DNA from: SIG459 sp045631645
GTDB lineage: Bacteria; Bacillota; Clostridia; Oscillospirales; Oscillospiraceae
DNA: 42,396 nucleotides
Assembly: GCA_045631645.1 (NCBI GenBank)
Contig: JAZQVC010000013.1
Span: 1-42,396, forward strand
Reading direction: 5' to 3'
The notes under the pieces are model-generated. The model worked only from the letters and a program-made list of their open reading frames with translations. It had not been told where the DNA came from and made no database searches. The position numbers were made by a program, and so were the translations under genes. Positions 16,842-25,599 of the stretch are shown here, in pieces. Position 1 is the first letter of the stretch. Each line of letters begins with the position of its first letter.

Positions 16842-17081
16842 ATGGCTTCTCTTGATGCTCTCGAAAGGGAAATAAAATCTTCGGCAGCGGTGGAACATCT
16901 TAAAGCTGCGGCGGCCACGCCGGAAGGGCAGAAAGTGCTGCAAAATCTGGATACCGCAGAGGTCGAAAAAGCAGCGAAAGCGGGAGATATGCAGACGCTG
17001 AGGGAAATACTGAGTGGGGTGCTTGCAACTCCCGAGGGAAGATCCCTTGCGGAAAAAATCCGAAAAAGCTTAGGTAAATAA
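16842..17081 (+). CDS. Small helical protein of unknown function
   Basis: A 79-residue, Ala/Glu/Lys-rich protein that looks fully helical. It contains an internal near-repeat: AAAATPEGQKVLQNL and GVLATPEGRSLAEKI. No family recognised. A GAAAGG-like ribosome site lies upstream of the ATG. It is the first of three tightly packed small genes divergent from the phosphodiesterase operon. Confidence 0.7.
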   Translation: MASLDALEREIKSSAAVEHLKAAAATPEGQKVLQNLDTAEVEKAAKAGDMQTLREILSGVLATPEGRSLAEKIRKSLGK

Positions 17082-17102
17082 GAGTCGGGAGGGGTAAGCG
17101 CT

Positions 17103-17414
17103 GTGAGTGAGATAGAGGATATGCTGGGGAAAATGCTGAGTGACCCCGAGGAAATGGCCAAAATAAGCAGGCTTGCCTCGTCTCTTTTCGGCGGAGAGGC
17201 AGAAAATAAAAAGCCTGAAAATGATATGGGCGCAATGCTGGGGTCTTTGATGGGCAAAGGAATGAGCGGCGGCGATAAGGCCGCCTTTGTGGAAGCCCTT
17301 GGGCCTTATCTCAAACCGGAGCGAAGGCGGAAGCTGGAAAAGGCTTTGAAAATAAGCCGCATAGCCGGCATCGCGGGAATTGCCCTGAACGAATGGGGGG
17401 AAGGAGATGAATAA
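17103..17414 (+). CDS. Small protein of unknown function
   Basis: A 103-residue protein starting at GTG with GGAGGGG upstream. It has an acidic N-terminus, a Gly/Met-rich centre (MGAMLGSLMGKGMSGG) and a basic C-terminal helix (YLKPERRRKLEKALKISR). No family recognised. The last 8 bases overlap the next gene, so the two are coupled. Confidence 0.7.
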   Translation: MSEIEDMLGKMLSDPEEMAKISRLASSLFGGEAENKKPENDMGAMLGSLMGKGMSGGDKAAFVEALGPYLKPERRRKLEKALKISRIAGIAGIALNEWGEGDE

Positions 17415-17736
17415 CCAATATCAGGGGAGAGGTGGAAAAGCGAGCTATAGCGCGGAACAAGCGAAAAAGGCAGGCACCTTTCATGGGAAAAAGCTTGCGC
17501 CATTACCACAAACGAAAAAAGATGCTTACGGAGGGAAGAAAAGTGCGAATCAAACAACACCGCCCAGTCCGAGACTGGGACTGAGCGGTGAATTGGGAAA
17601 GCTTTTTGGAAAGCTGGGCTCCCTCAGTCTGGAGACAGAGGATCTGCTGCTCATGGCGGTGCTTTACCTGATGTACAGGGAAAGCGGAGACAGAGAGTTG
17701 CTTATAATGATGGGGGCGCTGCTTTTTATTCAGTAG
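17407..17736 (+). CDS. Small basic protein with hydrophobic C-terminus
   Basis: A 109-residue protein. The N-terminal half is hydrophilic and Lys/Gly/Gln-rich. The C-terminal half (DLLLMAVLYLMYRESG then LLIMMGALLF) is strongly hydrophobic and may insert in or sit on the membrane. No family recognised. Its stop overlaps the end of the convergent transferase gene by 11 bp, with no terminator between them. Confidence 0.65.
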   Translation: MNNQYQGRGGKASYSAEQAKKAGTFHGKKLAPLPQTKKDAYGGKKSANQTTPPSPRLGLSGELGKLFGKLGSLSLETEDLLLMAVLYLMYRESGDRELLIMMGALLFIQ

Positions 17737-18823
17737 CCTCGGAAGAGGGATTGGCCTCCTCTTTGCTGGGTGTGTTGGCAGGATGCTCAATCTGACTCTT
17801 GACGAAAAATCCGATAAAAACAGCCAGAAGAAGCTCGGCAATCAAGAGAGTTATGCGGAGAGGACCATGGGTGTTGATGACCACTGCGGTCAAGCCCAGA
17901 ACAGCACTGAGGCAATAGAGAATGGCAACAGCCTGCTTCTGACTGAGACCCATGTCAATAAGACGGTGGTGAAGATGTCCTCGGTCGGGAGTCATGGGAC
18001 TCTGACCTCTGAGGAGACGGCGGATGATGGCGAAGAGTGTATCGAAAAGGGGCAGCGCCATAGCCAGCATGGGAACAACAAAGGTGATGATGGCGTAGAA
18101 CTTGAACATGGCGCTGACGGAAATGGTGGAAAGAGCGAAGCCCAGCAGCAAAGCACCGGTATCTCCCATGAAGATTTTGGCAGGGTTGGCGTTGAAGGGC
18201 AGGAAGCCGATGCAGGCGCCGACCAGAGCGGCAAGAACAACGGCGATATTTCCCTCGGAGAGAATGAGGGCAACAACCAGCATGGTGATTGAGCTTATGC
18301 AGCTTACGCCGCAGGCAAGACCGTCCAGACCATCAATGAGGTTAACGGCATTGGTAATAGCCACTATCCAGATTATGGTGACAGGGATGCTGAGAGAACC
18401 CAAAAAGAGGTTAGTGTTCTCGCTGAGAATGTTGGGGTTGAAAAGGACGTTTATTGTAACGCCGTGAGCAACAGCAACAATTGCGGCAACCACCTGGCAG
18501 ATAAGCTTCACCCACCACTTCATGGGCTTGATATCGTCAATTGCGCCGGTGGCAACTATGATGAGACAGCCGATGAGGGTGCCGCGAAGAGGTTTGTCTA
18601 TCTCGGCAAAGAGAACAACTGCCAGCAAAAATCCGATGAATATAGCCATTCCGCCCATACGGGGGATGGGTTTTTTGTGAACTCTACGGGCATCCTTGGG
18701 CACGTCTATCGCGCCAACTTTCTCAGCAAAACGCTTGACAGGAGGCGTTGTAACGAAAGCAAGGATGATGGCAACAACCAGTGCCAACAAAATTTTCAGC
18801 CAAAGCTGCATTTCAGGAAACAT
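17726..18823 (-). CDS. Undecaprenyl-phosphate GlcNAc-1-phosphate transferase (WecA/TagO family)
   Basis: An integral membrane enzyme that transfers a sugar-1-phosphate from a UDP-sugar to undecaprenyl phosphate, starting teichoic acid or other wall polymers. The 365-residue protein has about 10 membrane segments and the family motifs GAIDDI, NAVNLIDGLDGLA, FMGDTGALLLG and DRGHLHHRLIDMG (the HxHH-type motif that separates WecA/TagO from MraY). The start at 18823 has GGAGC upstream. tagO or wecA is the likely name, but the polymer is not shown by the context. Confidence 0.92.
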   Translation of the reverse strand: MFPEMQLWLKILLALVVAIILAFVTTPPVKRFAEKVGAIDVPKDARRVHKKPIPRMGGMAIFIGFLLAVVLFAEIDKPLRGTLIGCLIIVATGAIDDIKPMKWWVKLICQVVAAIVAVAHGVTINVLFNPNILSENTNLFLGSLSIPVTIIWIVAITNAVNLIDGLDGLACGVSCISSITMLVVALILSEGNIAVVLAALVGACIGFLPFNANPAKIFMGDTGALLLGFALSTISVSAMFKFYAIITFVVPMLAMALPLFDTLFAIIRRLLRGQSPMTPDRGHLHHRLIDMGLSQKQAVAILYCLSAVLGLTAVVINTHGPLRITLLIAELLLAVFIGFFVKSQIEHPANTPSKEEANPSSEATE

Positions 18824-18861
18824 AAGAAAGTGCTCCTATATGTTTAGTTTCGGAGTGGAAT

Positions 18862-19872
18862 TCAGCGCTCAACAAAGCCAATCTTTTTGTAGACCTTGCG
18901 GAGGGTTTTACGTGCAAGCCAGCTTGCCTTTTCTGCGCCCTCTTTGTAAACGCTCTCAAGATAAGCCTTGTCGGCAAGGATGCGGTTGGCCTCTTCCTGA
19001 ATGGGGCGGAGAGTTTCAACAACGGCTTCGCCGACGGCGGGCTTGAATGCGCCGTAGCCCTTGCCTGCGAATTCACTTTCGATTTCGTCATAGCTCTTGC
19101 CGGTGATGGCGGAATAAATGCCCATCAGGTTGGCAACGCCGGGCTTCTCGGAGGGAGCGTAGCGTACGCAGTTTTCGGTGTCGGAGTCGGTGACGGCCTT
19201 CTTGAACTTGCGCATAATGTCGTCGGGCTTTTCGAGGAGGAAGACGCAGCCGTTGGGGTCGCTCTTGCTCATCTTGCTTGTGGGGTTGCCAAGGCTCATG
19301 ATGCGGGCGCCGACTTTCTGGATATAGGGCTCGGGAACTTTGAAAACATTGCCGTAAACATTGTTGAAGCGGATGGCGATGTCGCGGGTCAGCTCGCAGT
19401 GCTGCTTCTGATCTTCACCTACGGGGACAAAGTCTGCCTGATAAAGCAGAATGTCGGCTGCCATAAGGCTGGGATAAGTGAAAAGACCTGCGTTTATGTT
19501 CTCGGAATGCTTTGCGCTTTTATCCTTGAACTGGGTCATGCGGCTGAGCTCGCCGAACATGGTGTAGCAGCTGAGAACCCATGCAAGTTCTGCATGCTCG
19601 TGAACATGGCTCTGGATGAAGAGGGTGTTCTTCTGGGGATCAAGACCGCAGGCAATATACTGAGCCAGCTGCTGCAGAGTGCGGCGGCGCAGGTCGGCAG
19701 GGGTCTGGCGAACGGTTATGGTGTGCATGTCGGCCATGAAATAGTAGTTATCAAACTCTTCGGTGCGCTCAACCCAGTTTTTGATGGCGCCGAGATAGTT
19801 GCCCAGATGAAGGTCACCGGAGGGCTGAATGCCGGAGAGCATAATCTTTTTTGCAGGAGCGGTATTTTCCAT
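18862..19872 (-). CDS. trpS: Tryptophanyl-tRNA synthetase
   Basis: Class I synthetase that charges tRNA-Trp. The 336-residue protein has the HIGH-like motif PSGDLHLGNY, the Trp-site stretch MADMHTIT, the PVGEDQKQH segment and the KMSKS loop (SKMSKSDPNG). Its length is normal. It diverges from gltX with ordinary promoters for each; I saw no T-box leader in the 195-bp gap. Confidence 0.97.
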   Translation of the reverse strand: MENTAPAKKIMLSGIQPSGDLHLGNYLGAIKNWVERTEEFDNYYFMADMHTITVRQTPADLRRRTLQQLAQYIACGLDPQKNTLFIQSHVHEHAELAWVLSCYTMFGELSRMTQFKDKSAKHSENINAGLFTYPSLMAADILLYQADFVPVGEDQKQHCELTRDIAIRFNNVYGNVFKVPEPYIQKVGARIMSLGNPTSKMSKSDPNGCVFLLEKPDDIMRKFKKAVTDSDTENCVRYAPSEKPGVANLMGIYSAITGKSYDEIESEFAGKGYGAFKPAVGEAVVETLRPIQEEANRILADKAYLESVYKEGAEKASWLARKTLRKVYKKIGFVER

Positions 19873-19946
19873 TTATTTTATCCTCTTTCTTGGAGAAATT
19901 GTTTCATTTTACAGCAGAATATACTATTCCACCTTATCAAATACAC

Positions 19947-19975
19947 ATGATAGCACACTTTTTCCGCTTTTACAA
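19947..19975 (-). promoter_or_regulatory. Promoter of trpS
   Basis: On the minus strand TTGTAA (19970-19975), 17 bp, TATCAT (19947-19952). Confidence 0.65.
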
Positions 19976-19982
19976 TTCATAA

Positions 19983-20011
19983 TTGACTTTTACATCCAAT
20001 TAAAATATTAT
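19983..20011 (+). promoter_or_regulatory. Promoter of gltX
   Basis: TTGACT (19983-19988), 17 bp, TATTAT (20006-20011), 57 bp before the gltX start. Confidence 0.75.
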
Positions 20012-20067
20012 ATTTGGGTGATAATTTCGGATAAAAGACACATTGTGTGTTTCAGGAGGAAAAATAA

Positions 20068-21561
20068 ATGGCAGATATGAACTGGATAAATGAAATGGAA
20101 TCCCGAATCCCCGTTGGCGGAGTGCGTACCCGCTTTGCTCCTTCCCCCACGGGTTATATGCATGTGGGCAACCTGCGCACCGCGCTTTACACCTATCTCA
20201 TAGCCCGTCACTATGATGGCACCTTTATTCTCCGCATTGAGGATACCGACCAGGGAAGACTGGTTGAAGACGCTGTTGATGTTATCTATAAGACCATGCG
20301 CGAGTGCGGTCTGAGCCACGATGAAGGTCCCGATGTTGGCGGCCCCGTTGCTCCCTATGTCCAGACCCAGCGCAAGGGCTTCTATATCAAGTATGCCCAG
20401 TGGCTGGTTGAGCGCGGACATGCTTACTATTGCTTCTGCGAAAAGAGCGAGAGCGAAGAGGAAGAATCTTCCTTCACCCGCGTTGCCGATCCCTGCAGAG
20501 ATATGAGTAAAGAGGAAGTTGAAGCAAAGCTTGCCGCAGGCATGCCCTATGTTATCCGTCAGCGTATCCCCGAAGAGGGCAGCGTCACCTTCCATGATGA
20601 GATTTTCGGAGATATCACCGTTGAATGCTCCACTCTGGATGATCAGGTTCTCATCAAGCGCGACGGACTTCCCACCTATAACTTCGCAAACGTTGTTGAC
20701 GACCATATGATGGGCATCACCCATGTTGTCCGCGGCAGCGAGTATCTTTCCTCCGCTCCCAAGTATAACCTGCTTTATGAAGGCTTTGGTTGGAATATCC
20801 CCAAGTATGTCCACTGCTCTCCCGTTATGCGCGATGCTCATAACAAGATGAGCAAGCGCCATGGCGACCCCAGCTATGAGGATCTCATTGCTCAGGGCTA
20901 CCTCACCGATGCAGTTGTCAACTATGTCACCCTCCTCGGCTGGTCTCCCAGAGGCGAATATGCCGAGCAGGAGATTTTCACCATGGATGAGCTTATCAAG
21001 GTTTTCGACCTTCAGGGCATCAGCAAGTCTCCCGCAATTTTCGATATCGAAAAGCTCCGCTATTTCAACAGCGCCTATATCCGCGCAATGGAGAGCGAGG
21101 CTTTTGCAAAGGTTGCCGAGCCTTTCATCCGTCAGGCTGTCAAAAACGAGGCTTACGATGCAGCTGCAATTGCCGCAATTCTGCAGCAGCGCTGCGAGGT
21201 TCTCACCGACATCCCCGAGAAGGTGGACTTCTTCGACGTTCTTCCCGAGTATGAAGCTGAGCTTTATATCCATAAAAAGAGCAAGACCGATATCCCCGGC
21301 TCTCTTGAAATGCTGAAGAAGATGCTTGCCGTTTTCGAAGCAATCGAAGACTGGAACGATGAGAATATTCTCACCGCAATGACCGATATGGCAGCAGCCG
21401 AAGGCGTTAAGAATGCAAAGGTCATGTGGCCTGTCCGCATTGCCATCGCAGGCAAGGCAGTAACTCCCGGCGGCGCTGTGGAAATTGCCCGCATCCTTGG
21501 CAAGGAAGAGACCCTCCGCCGTATGGCATTCGGCATCGAAAAACTGGAAAAAAGCCTGTAA
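20068..21561 (+). CDS. gltX: Glutamyl-tRNA synthetase
   Basis: Class I synthetase that charges tRNA-Glu (and often tRNA-Gln in Firmicutes, for later amidation). The 497-residue protein has the HIGH motif PSPTGYMHVGN (~residues 26-36), RIEDTD, the VVDDHMMGITHVVRG stretch and the KMSKRHGD loop, then the helical anticodon-binding domain. The ATG follows AGGAGG. I cannot tell from sequence whether it is discriminating. Confidence 0.97.
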   Translation: MADMNWINEMESRIPVGGVRTRFAPSPTGYMHVGNLRTALYTYLIARHYDGTFILRIEDTDQGRLVEDAVDVIYKTMRECGLSHDEGPDVGGPVAPYVQTQRKGFYIKYAQWLVERGHAYYCFCEKSESEEEESSFTRVADPCRDMSKEEVEAKLAAGMPYVIRQRIPEEGSVTFHDEIFGDITVECSTLDDQVLIKRDGLPTYNFANVVDDHMMGITHVVRGSEYLSSAPKYNLLYEGFGWNIPKYVHCSPVMRDAHNKMSKRHGDPSYEDLIAQGYLTDAVVNYVTLLGWSPRGEYAEQEIFTMDELIKVFDLQGISKSPAIFDIEKLRYFNSAYIRAMESEAFAKVAEPFIRQAVKNEAYDAAAIAAILQQRCEVLTDIPEKVDFFDVLPEYEAELYIHKKSKTDIPGSLEMLKKMLAVFEAIEDWNDENILTAMTDMAAAEGVKNAKVMWPVRIAIAGKAVTPGGAVEIARILGKEETLRRMAFGIEKLEKSL

Positions 21562-21576
21562 AATTAATTAAAGTTC

Positions 21577-21610
21577 AAAAAATCCATCCGTTTGAGCGGA
21601 TGGATTTTTT
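21577..21610 (+). terminator. Intrinsic terminator of gltX
   Basis: AAAAAATCCATCCG and CGGATGGATTTTTT flank a 6-base loop and a T-run, 16 bp after the stop. Confidence 0.93.
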
Positions 21611-21684
21611 TATTTTCTTCATCAAAAATTTCTAAATTAAAAATTTGGCTTCGGCGCAACATATAGTAAAAGGAGTGGTAAAAA

Positions 21685-23055
21685 ATGAAACAAAGCAAAA
21701 AATGGAAAATAGCCATAATTGCAATCTGCCTTCTTTCGGTAACGGCTCTGGGGCTTGGAATTTATGCCGCCGCAGCCAATGCGAAAGCGGAAAAATATAA
21801 GATGCAAATTACCAATAACTATCAGCACGCTTTTGACGAGCTTGTAACTGCCGTCGGAGAGATGGACTCTGCCTTGCAGAAAAGCATATATGCTTCATCA
21901 CCTGCCATTGCAGGCGCTGTTTGCACAGAAATTTTCGGAAAGGCCATGACTGCCCAGATGAGCCTTGGTGTTCTCCCTTTTTCCACATACGAGCTTGAGC
22001 AGACCGCAGGTTTTATAAGCCGTGTGGGAGACTATGCCTTCGCTCTCAGCCGCGCAGCCGCTGCTGGAGAGAGCCTCAGCGATGAACAGCGCAAAAATCT
22101 CAAAGCCCTTGCGGAAAGCTCTTCGCTGCTGCGGGATAATATGAAGAATCTTCAGGCGGACATGATGGATGGAGTTCTCACAATGGATGAGCTTTATGAA
22201 TCCGAGAAGAGGATAGATGCCGCAGAGGAAAGCCTGCCCTCCACCATAGGCGAGAGCATGCGCCTCATAGAGCAGGAGTTTCCCGAATTGCCTGCTCTTA
22301 TATATGACGGACCTTTTTCCAACCATCTTGCGGATAAAAGCCCTGCTATGCTGGAGGGCGCTGAGGAAATTGATGAAAATAAGGGTAGGGAAGTGGCTGC
22401 CCATTTCCTCCAGATGCCCAAAACCAAGGTGTTTCTCGCCTGGGAGAGCGAGGGTGAGCTGCCATGCTATGTTTATCAGGCTGAGCAATCGGGAGGCGAG
22501 ACAGTGACCGTTGCGGTGACAAAGCTTGGAGGACAGGTGCTCAGTATGCTCTCTTCGGATTATAGCGGAGGCGAAAATGTGGAAGTGGAGCGCGCCCTTG
22601 AACTGGCCGACGAATTTCTCCTCAGCCGCGGTTATCGGAATATGGAAAAAAGTTACCATATGCTCCAAAACGGCATACTGACAATAAACTATGCTTTTAC
22701 AGAAGGTGACGTCACCTTCTATCCCGACTTGATCAAATTGTCGGTGAATATGGGCAGCGGAGCAATCTGCGGCTTTGAGGCCTTGGGTTATATCTCGTCT
22801 CACAGGGAGCGGGAGATTCCCGGGGAACGTATAGGCGAGGAGGAAGCCTTGGCGGCAGTTCCTGCGGAGCTCAGCATAGAGAGCAGCCGCCTTGCCCTCA
22901 TACCCCGTGCCGGAGGAGAAGAAGTGCTCTGCCATGAGTTTATATGTGTCAACGGCGATGAGCAGAGATATATCATTTATGTGGATGCTCTAAGTGGGGA
23001 ACAAGAGAAGATTCTTATCCTTTTGGAGGACGAAAACGGCTCTTTGACGCTGTAA
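21685..23055 (+). CDS. ypeB: Spore germination protein YpeB
   Basis: YpeB stabilises and localises the cortex-lytic enzyme SleB in spores. The 456-residue protein has an N-terminal membrane anchor (residues ~8-30), a helical region with SLGVLPFSTYELEQTAGF, the family hallmark YDGPFSNHLADK (~205), and C-terminal PepSY-type repeats. An AAGGAG site precedes the ATG. sleB usually sits next to ypeB in Bacillus; here it is absent from the window, so sleB must be elsewhere or replaced. The gene indicates a spore-forming host. Confidence 0.9.
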   Translation: MKQSKKWKIAIIAICLLSVTALGLGIYAAAANAKAEKYKMQITNNYQHAFDELVTAVGEMDSALQKSIYASSPAIAGAVCTEIFGKAMTAQMSLGVLPFSTYELEQTAGFISRVGDYAFALSRAAAAGESLSDEQRKNLKALAESSSLLRDNMKNLQADMMDGVLTMDELYESEKRIDAAEESLPSTIGESMRLIEQEFPELPALIYDGPFSNHLADKSPAMLEGAEEIDENKGREVAAHFLQMPKTKVFLAWESEGELPCYVYQAEQSGGETVTVAVTKLGGQVLSMLSSDYSGGENVEVERALELADEFLLSRGYRNMEKSYHMLQNGILTINYAFTEGDVTFYPDLIKLSVNMGSGAICGFEALGYISSHREREIPGERIGEEEALAAVPAELSIESSRLALIPRAGGEEVLCHEFICVNGDEQRYIIYVDALSGEQEKILILLEDENGSLTL

Positions 23056-23078
23056 AAAACGGCTGCGGTGGTACCCCC

Positions 23079-23107
23079 TTGACGAAAGCCGCAAAAGGTT
23101 GTAGAAT
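23079..23107 (+). promoter_or_regulatory. Promoter of the zinc-ribbon protein gene
   Basis: TTGACG (23079-23084), 17 bp, TAGAAT (23102-23107). Confidence 0.75.
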
Positions 23108-23152
23108 AAAGTGAATTTCCAGAATTATTCCACCAAAGAAAGGTTGGTTTTT

Positions 23153-24019
23153 ATGGGCTTTATTCCTAAAGTAAGCTGCCGCCATTGCGGACAGACCTTT
23201 ATGGGCATTTTTAACCGTTGCCCCAACTGCGGAACAAGACGCGTCAAGCAGAGCGGACGCGCTGCCGCCTCCACCACCGCCGCAAGCAGCGGCAGTGCTG
23301 CAAATGCAAAACTCAATATCAATGCTCAGTGGCAGTTCATCATGGGCGCTGTTCTGGTCGTTGCCGTTATCGTTGCTGTTATCATTCTTATCTCCGCTAA
23401 TCTTGGCGGCGGCAAGGATGTTGTCGATGTAAGCGGACAGATCAGCTGGAGCCTCGATGCTGATGACACCATGCCCCAGAGCGTCACAGTTAGCCTCAAG
23501 GCAAACGGACAGTCTATCGACAGCGCCGTTGTAACCCCCGATAAGGACGGTAACTGGACCTATGACTTCGGCGACATGGAGATGTATGACGATAACGATA
23601 TGCAGATCCGTTATGCCGTTGAAGCAGCTCCCATTGATGGTAAGACCATCTATACCTCCGGTCTGGATCTTGTTATCGCAACTGAGGTCGAGATCATTGA
23701 GGTTCCCGTTCCTGCTGTAACCCCCGAGCTTGCTAACCCCAATATCCACACCGTTATCATCAACCACCTGGGTAGAGACCTTAAGGACGAGTTCTCTCTC
23801 AAGGCAGGCGAGAGCATCGACCTTGATGCTATTGCCTATCCCGTTGATGAAATCTGCACTGTTATGTGGCGTAGCAGCAACCCCGCTGTATTCACCGTTG
23901 ATGCAGACGGCGTTGTAACTCCTGTCGGCAACGGCTGGGGTATCGTAGTTGCATATGTCGGAGAGATCGAGCATAAGATCAATGTCCGCGTATGGGGCTT
24001 CGAGGATACCGCTGAATAA
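23153..24019 (+). CDS. Zinc-ribbon membrane protein with Ig-like (BIG2) domain
   Basis: A 288-residue protein of unknown role. It starts with a four-cysteine zinc ribbon (CRHC ... CPNC, residues ~9-26), then an Ala/Ser/Thr linker and one membrane segment (~65-85). Beta-rich extracellular domains follow, the last resembling a bacterial Ig-like group 2 domain (WRSSNPAVFTVDADGVVTPVGNG). The ATG at 23153 follows AAAGG; the GTG at 23111 lacks a site. The codons are strongly biased like those of gltX, suggesting good expression. Confidence 0.8.
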   Translation: MGFIPKVSCRHCGQTFMGIFNRCPNCGTRRVKQSGRAAASTTAASSGSAANAKLNINAQWQFIMGAVLVVAVIVAVIILISANLGGGKDVVDVSGQISWSLDADDTMPQSVTVSLKANGQSIDSAVVTPDKDGNWTYDFGDMEMYDDNDMQIRYAVEAAPIDGKTIYTSGLDLVIATEVEIIEVPVPAVTPELANPNIHTVIINHLGRDLKDEFSLKAGESIDLDAIAYPVDEICTVMWRSSNPAVFTVDADGVVTPVGNGWGIVVAYVGEIEHKINVRVWGFEDTAE

Positions 24020-24039
24020 AAGCGATTATATAAGCTTCA

Positions 24040-24072
24040 AATGCCGACCCGAAAAAAATTCGGGTCGGCATT
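24040..24072 (+). terminator. Intrinsic terminator
   Basis: AATGCCGACCCGAA and TTCGGGTCGGCATT form a perfect stem around a short A-loop, followed by A-rich sequence. It separates the zinc-ribbon gene from the tRNA gene. Confidence 0.85.
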
Positions 24073-24082
24073 AAAAAAAGTG

Positions 24083-24111
24083 TTGACAAAGCGTAGAGTT
24101 GTTGTTATACT
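24083..24111 (+). promoter_or_regulatory. Promoter of tRNA-Val
   Basis: TTGACA (24083-24088), 17 bp, TATACT (24106-24111), 20 bp before the tRNA. Confidence 0.85.
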
Positions 24112-24131
24112 GACAAAGCTGAAATGAATAC

Positions 24132-24207
24132 GGACGATTGGCGCAGCTGGTAGCGCATCCGCTTGACGTGCGGGAGGTCACAAGTTCGAGTCTTGTATCG
24201 TCCACCA
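24132..24207 (+). tRNA. tRNA-Val (anticodon GAC)
   Basis: A complete cloverleaf: acceptor GGACGAT/ATCGTCC, D arm GCGC/GCGC, anticodon stem TCCGC/GCGGG with loop TTGACGT (anticodon GAC at 24165-24167), T arm ACAAG/CTTGT with loop TTCGAGT, and an encoded CCA end. Its 3' part is the likely attachment site for the integrase gene that starts right beside it. Confidence 0.97.
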
Positions 24208-24209
24208 AG

Positions 24210-24246
24210 AAAAAACCTTGAAACCACAACGGTTTCGAGGTTTTTT
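24210..24246. terminator. Bidirectional terminator between tRNA-Val and integrase
   Basis: AAAAAACC-TTGAAACC and GGTTTC-GAGGTTTTTT form a long stem with a 5-base loop and A/T runs on both sides. It can end both the tRNA and the integrase transcript. Confidence 0.85.
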
Positions 24247-24292
24247 ATTTTTAAATTTTCAAGTTTTCCCTAATTTTTTCCCTTATTTTGAT

Positions 24293-25531
24293 TCAGACAG
24301 TCACGCTGCGGATGAAACTCTCCATCCTATCTGCACTTCTGCGTTTCATCTTTTCTGTGACGTGGCCGTATACATCAAGTGTGAAAGTGGCGGTGGCATG
24401 ACCCAGATTTTCCTGTATGGTCTTGATGTCATCGCCACTTTGTATTGCGGCAACTGCGTAGGTATGCCTGAGATCGTGAAAACGGGCGTCCGGGATGCCG
24501 ATTTTTGCCACGATTCGTTTGAAACAATCGTACACGGTACGGTAGGAGAGAAGCCCACCGGATTCATTTCGAAATACAAGGTCAAATGGCTGTTCCTTGT
24601 TGGCAGTGTCAGAGAAAATCAAAGGTCGGTTTGTCCAGACTTCGGCTGCGTTGGCTTTCATGTGCTCAAGCTTTTGTTTTTGAAGGCGGAATGTGTTCAG
24701 CACGGTGTCCGGCAGAGCTATGATACGTTTTTTACTATTCTTTGGTGTGCTGATATAGTATTTACCACCTTTTACCTGCTGGCGGCGAAGTTGCTGTTTC
24801 ACTGTCATTAAACCACGTTCAAAGTCTATACAATCCCAGGTTAGCCCCAGTATTTCTCCCTCACGGAGCCCGGTGAAAAGCGTAATAATATATAGGTATT
24901 CATGCGGGTGCCCGTTTATAGCCCTCAAAAATTCGCTGAGCTTTCCCTCCTCGATAGGCTCAATCTCTTTTTTCTGCACTCGGGGAAGTTTGCATGCTGT
25001 GGTTGGGTTGGTTTTGATGTAGCCGTTGTCTACTGCCTGCTGAAGCGCCTGATGCAGTACACCGTGGGTATCCTTGATAGTTTTTGCGGCGAGAGAATGC
25101 GGCGGCTTCTGAAGCAAGTTATACAGCCGTTGGATCATTGCCGGATTTAAGGCGTCAAGCCGAACATTGCCCAACGAGGGGATGATATGAAGCTCGCAGC
25201 TGCGTCTGTAGTGATACAGCGTGGACTCTTTCACAGAGAAAAGATATTCATCCAACCATGTGTTTAGCCAGTTGCTAAGCGGCATAGTGCAAGGCTCATA
25301 ATAGTTTTTTGAATCTATTTCCGAAGCCATTGCACGCATCTTTTCAAGGACTTCTTTCTTTGTGCTGCCAGAAATGGAGCGTTGCTTTTGCTGGCCTGTT
25401 ATGGAATCGTATCCGACAGAGCAGCGCCCCTCCCAGTATTCGTAGGATTTGCCATTGCGTATTACTGTTTTCTTTCTTATTGTACCATTGCCGTTGGGGG
25501 CTCGCCCCATATCTTTTGCTTTCTGCGCCAT
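24293..25531 (-). CDS. int: Tyrosine-type site-specific integrase
   Basis: A 412-residue phage/ICE-type recombinase that integrates and excises the element. It has an N-terminal arm-binding domain (GSTKKEVLEKM), a SAM-like core-binding domain (~residues 65-170), and the catalytic domain with Arg in TGLREGEILGL, HDLRHTYA, the second His in GHATA and the nucleophile Tyr in LDVYGHV. All catalytic residues are present, so it should be active. The ATG at 25529-25531 follows AAGGAG; the ORF is open further upstream without support. It is the last gene of the mazF-xis-int group. Confidence 0.95.
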   Translation of the reverse strand: MAQKAKDMGRAPNGNGTIRKKTVIRNGKSYEYWEGRCSVGYDSITGQQKQRSISGSTKKEVLEKMRAMASEIDSKNYYEPCTMPLSNWLNTWLDEYLFSVKESTLYHYRRSCELHIIPSLGNVRLDALNPAMIQRLYNLLQKPPHSLAAKTIKDTHGVLHQALQQAVDNGYIKTNPTTACKLPRVQKKEIEPIEEGKLSEFLRAINGHPHEYLYIITLFTGLREGEILGLTWDCIDFERGLMTVKQQLRRQQVKGGKYYISTPKNSKKRIIALPDTVLNTFRLQKQKLEHMKANAAEVWTNRPLIFSDTANKEQPFDLVFRNESGGLLSYRTVYDCFKRIVAKIGIPDARFHDLRHTYAVAAIQSGDDIKTIQENLGHATATFTLDVYGHVTEKMKRRSADRMESFIRSVTV

Positions 25532-25599
25532 ATATTTACTCCTTTCCGTATGTGCGCAGGATACATTCATACATATTTTATGTTTGTATTAAAATGGTG

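Noticed and set aside
16766..17257. N-terminal extension of the metallophosphoesterase frame
   Set aside because: It runs antisense to two plus-strand small genes with good ribosome sites, and the phosphoesterase motif ISDSHG begins right after the ATG at 16765.
19873..20067. T-box leader for trpS or gltX
   Set aside because: The gap is short, contains two ordinary promoters and has no T-box sequence or specifier/antiterminator structure.
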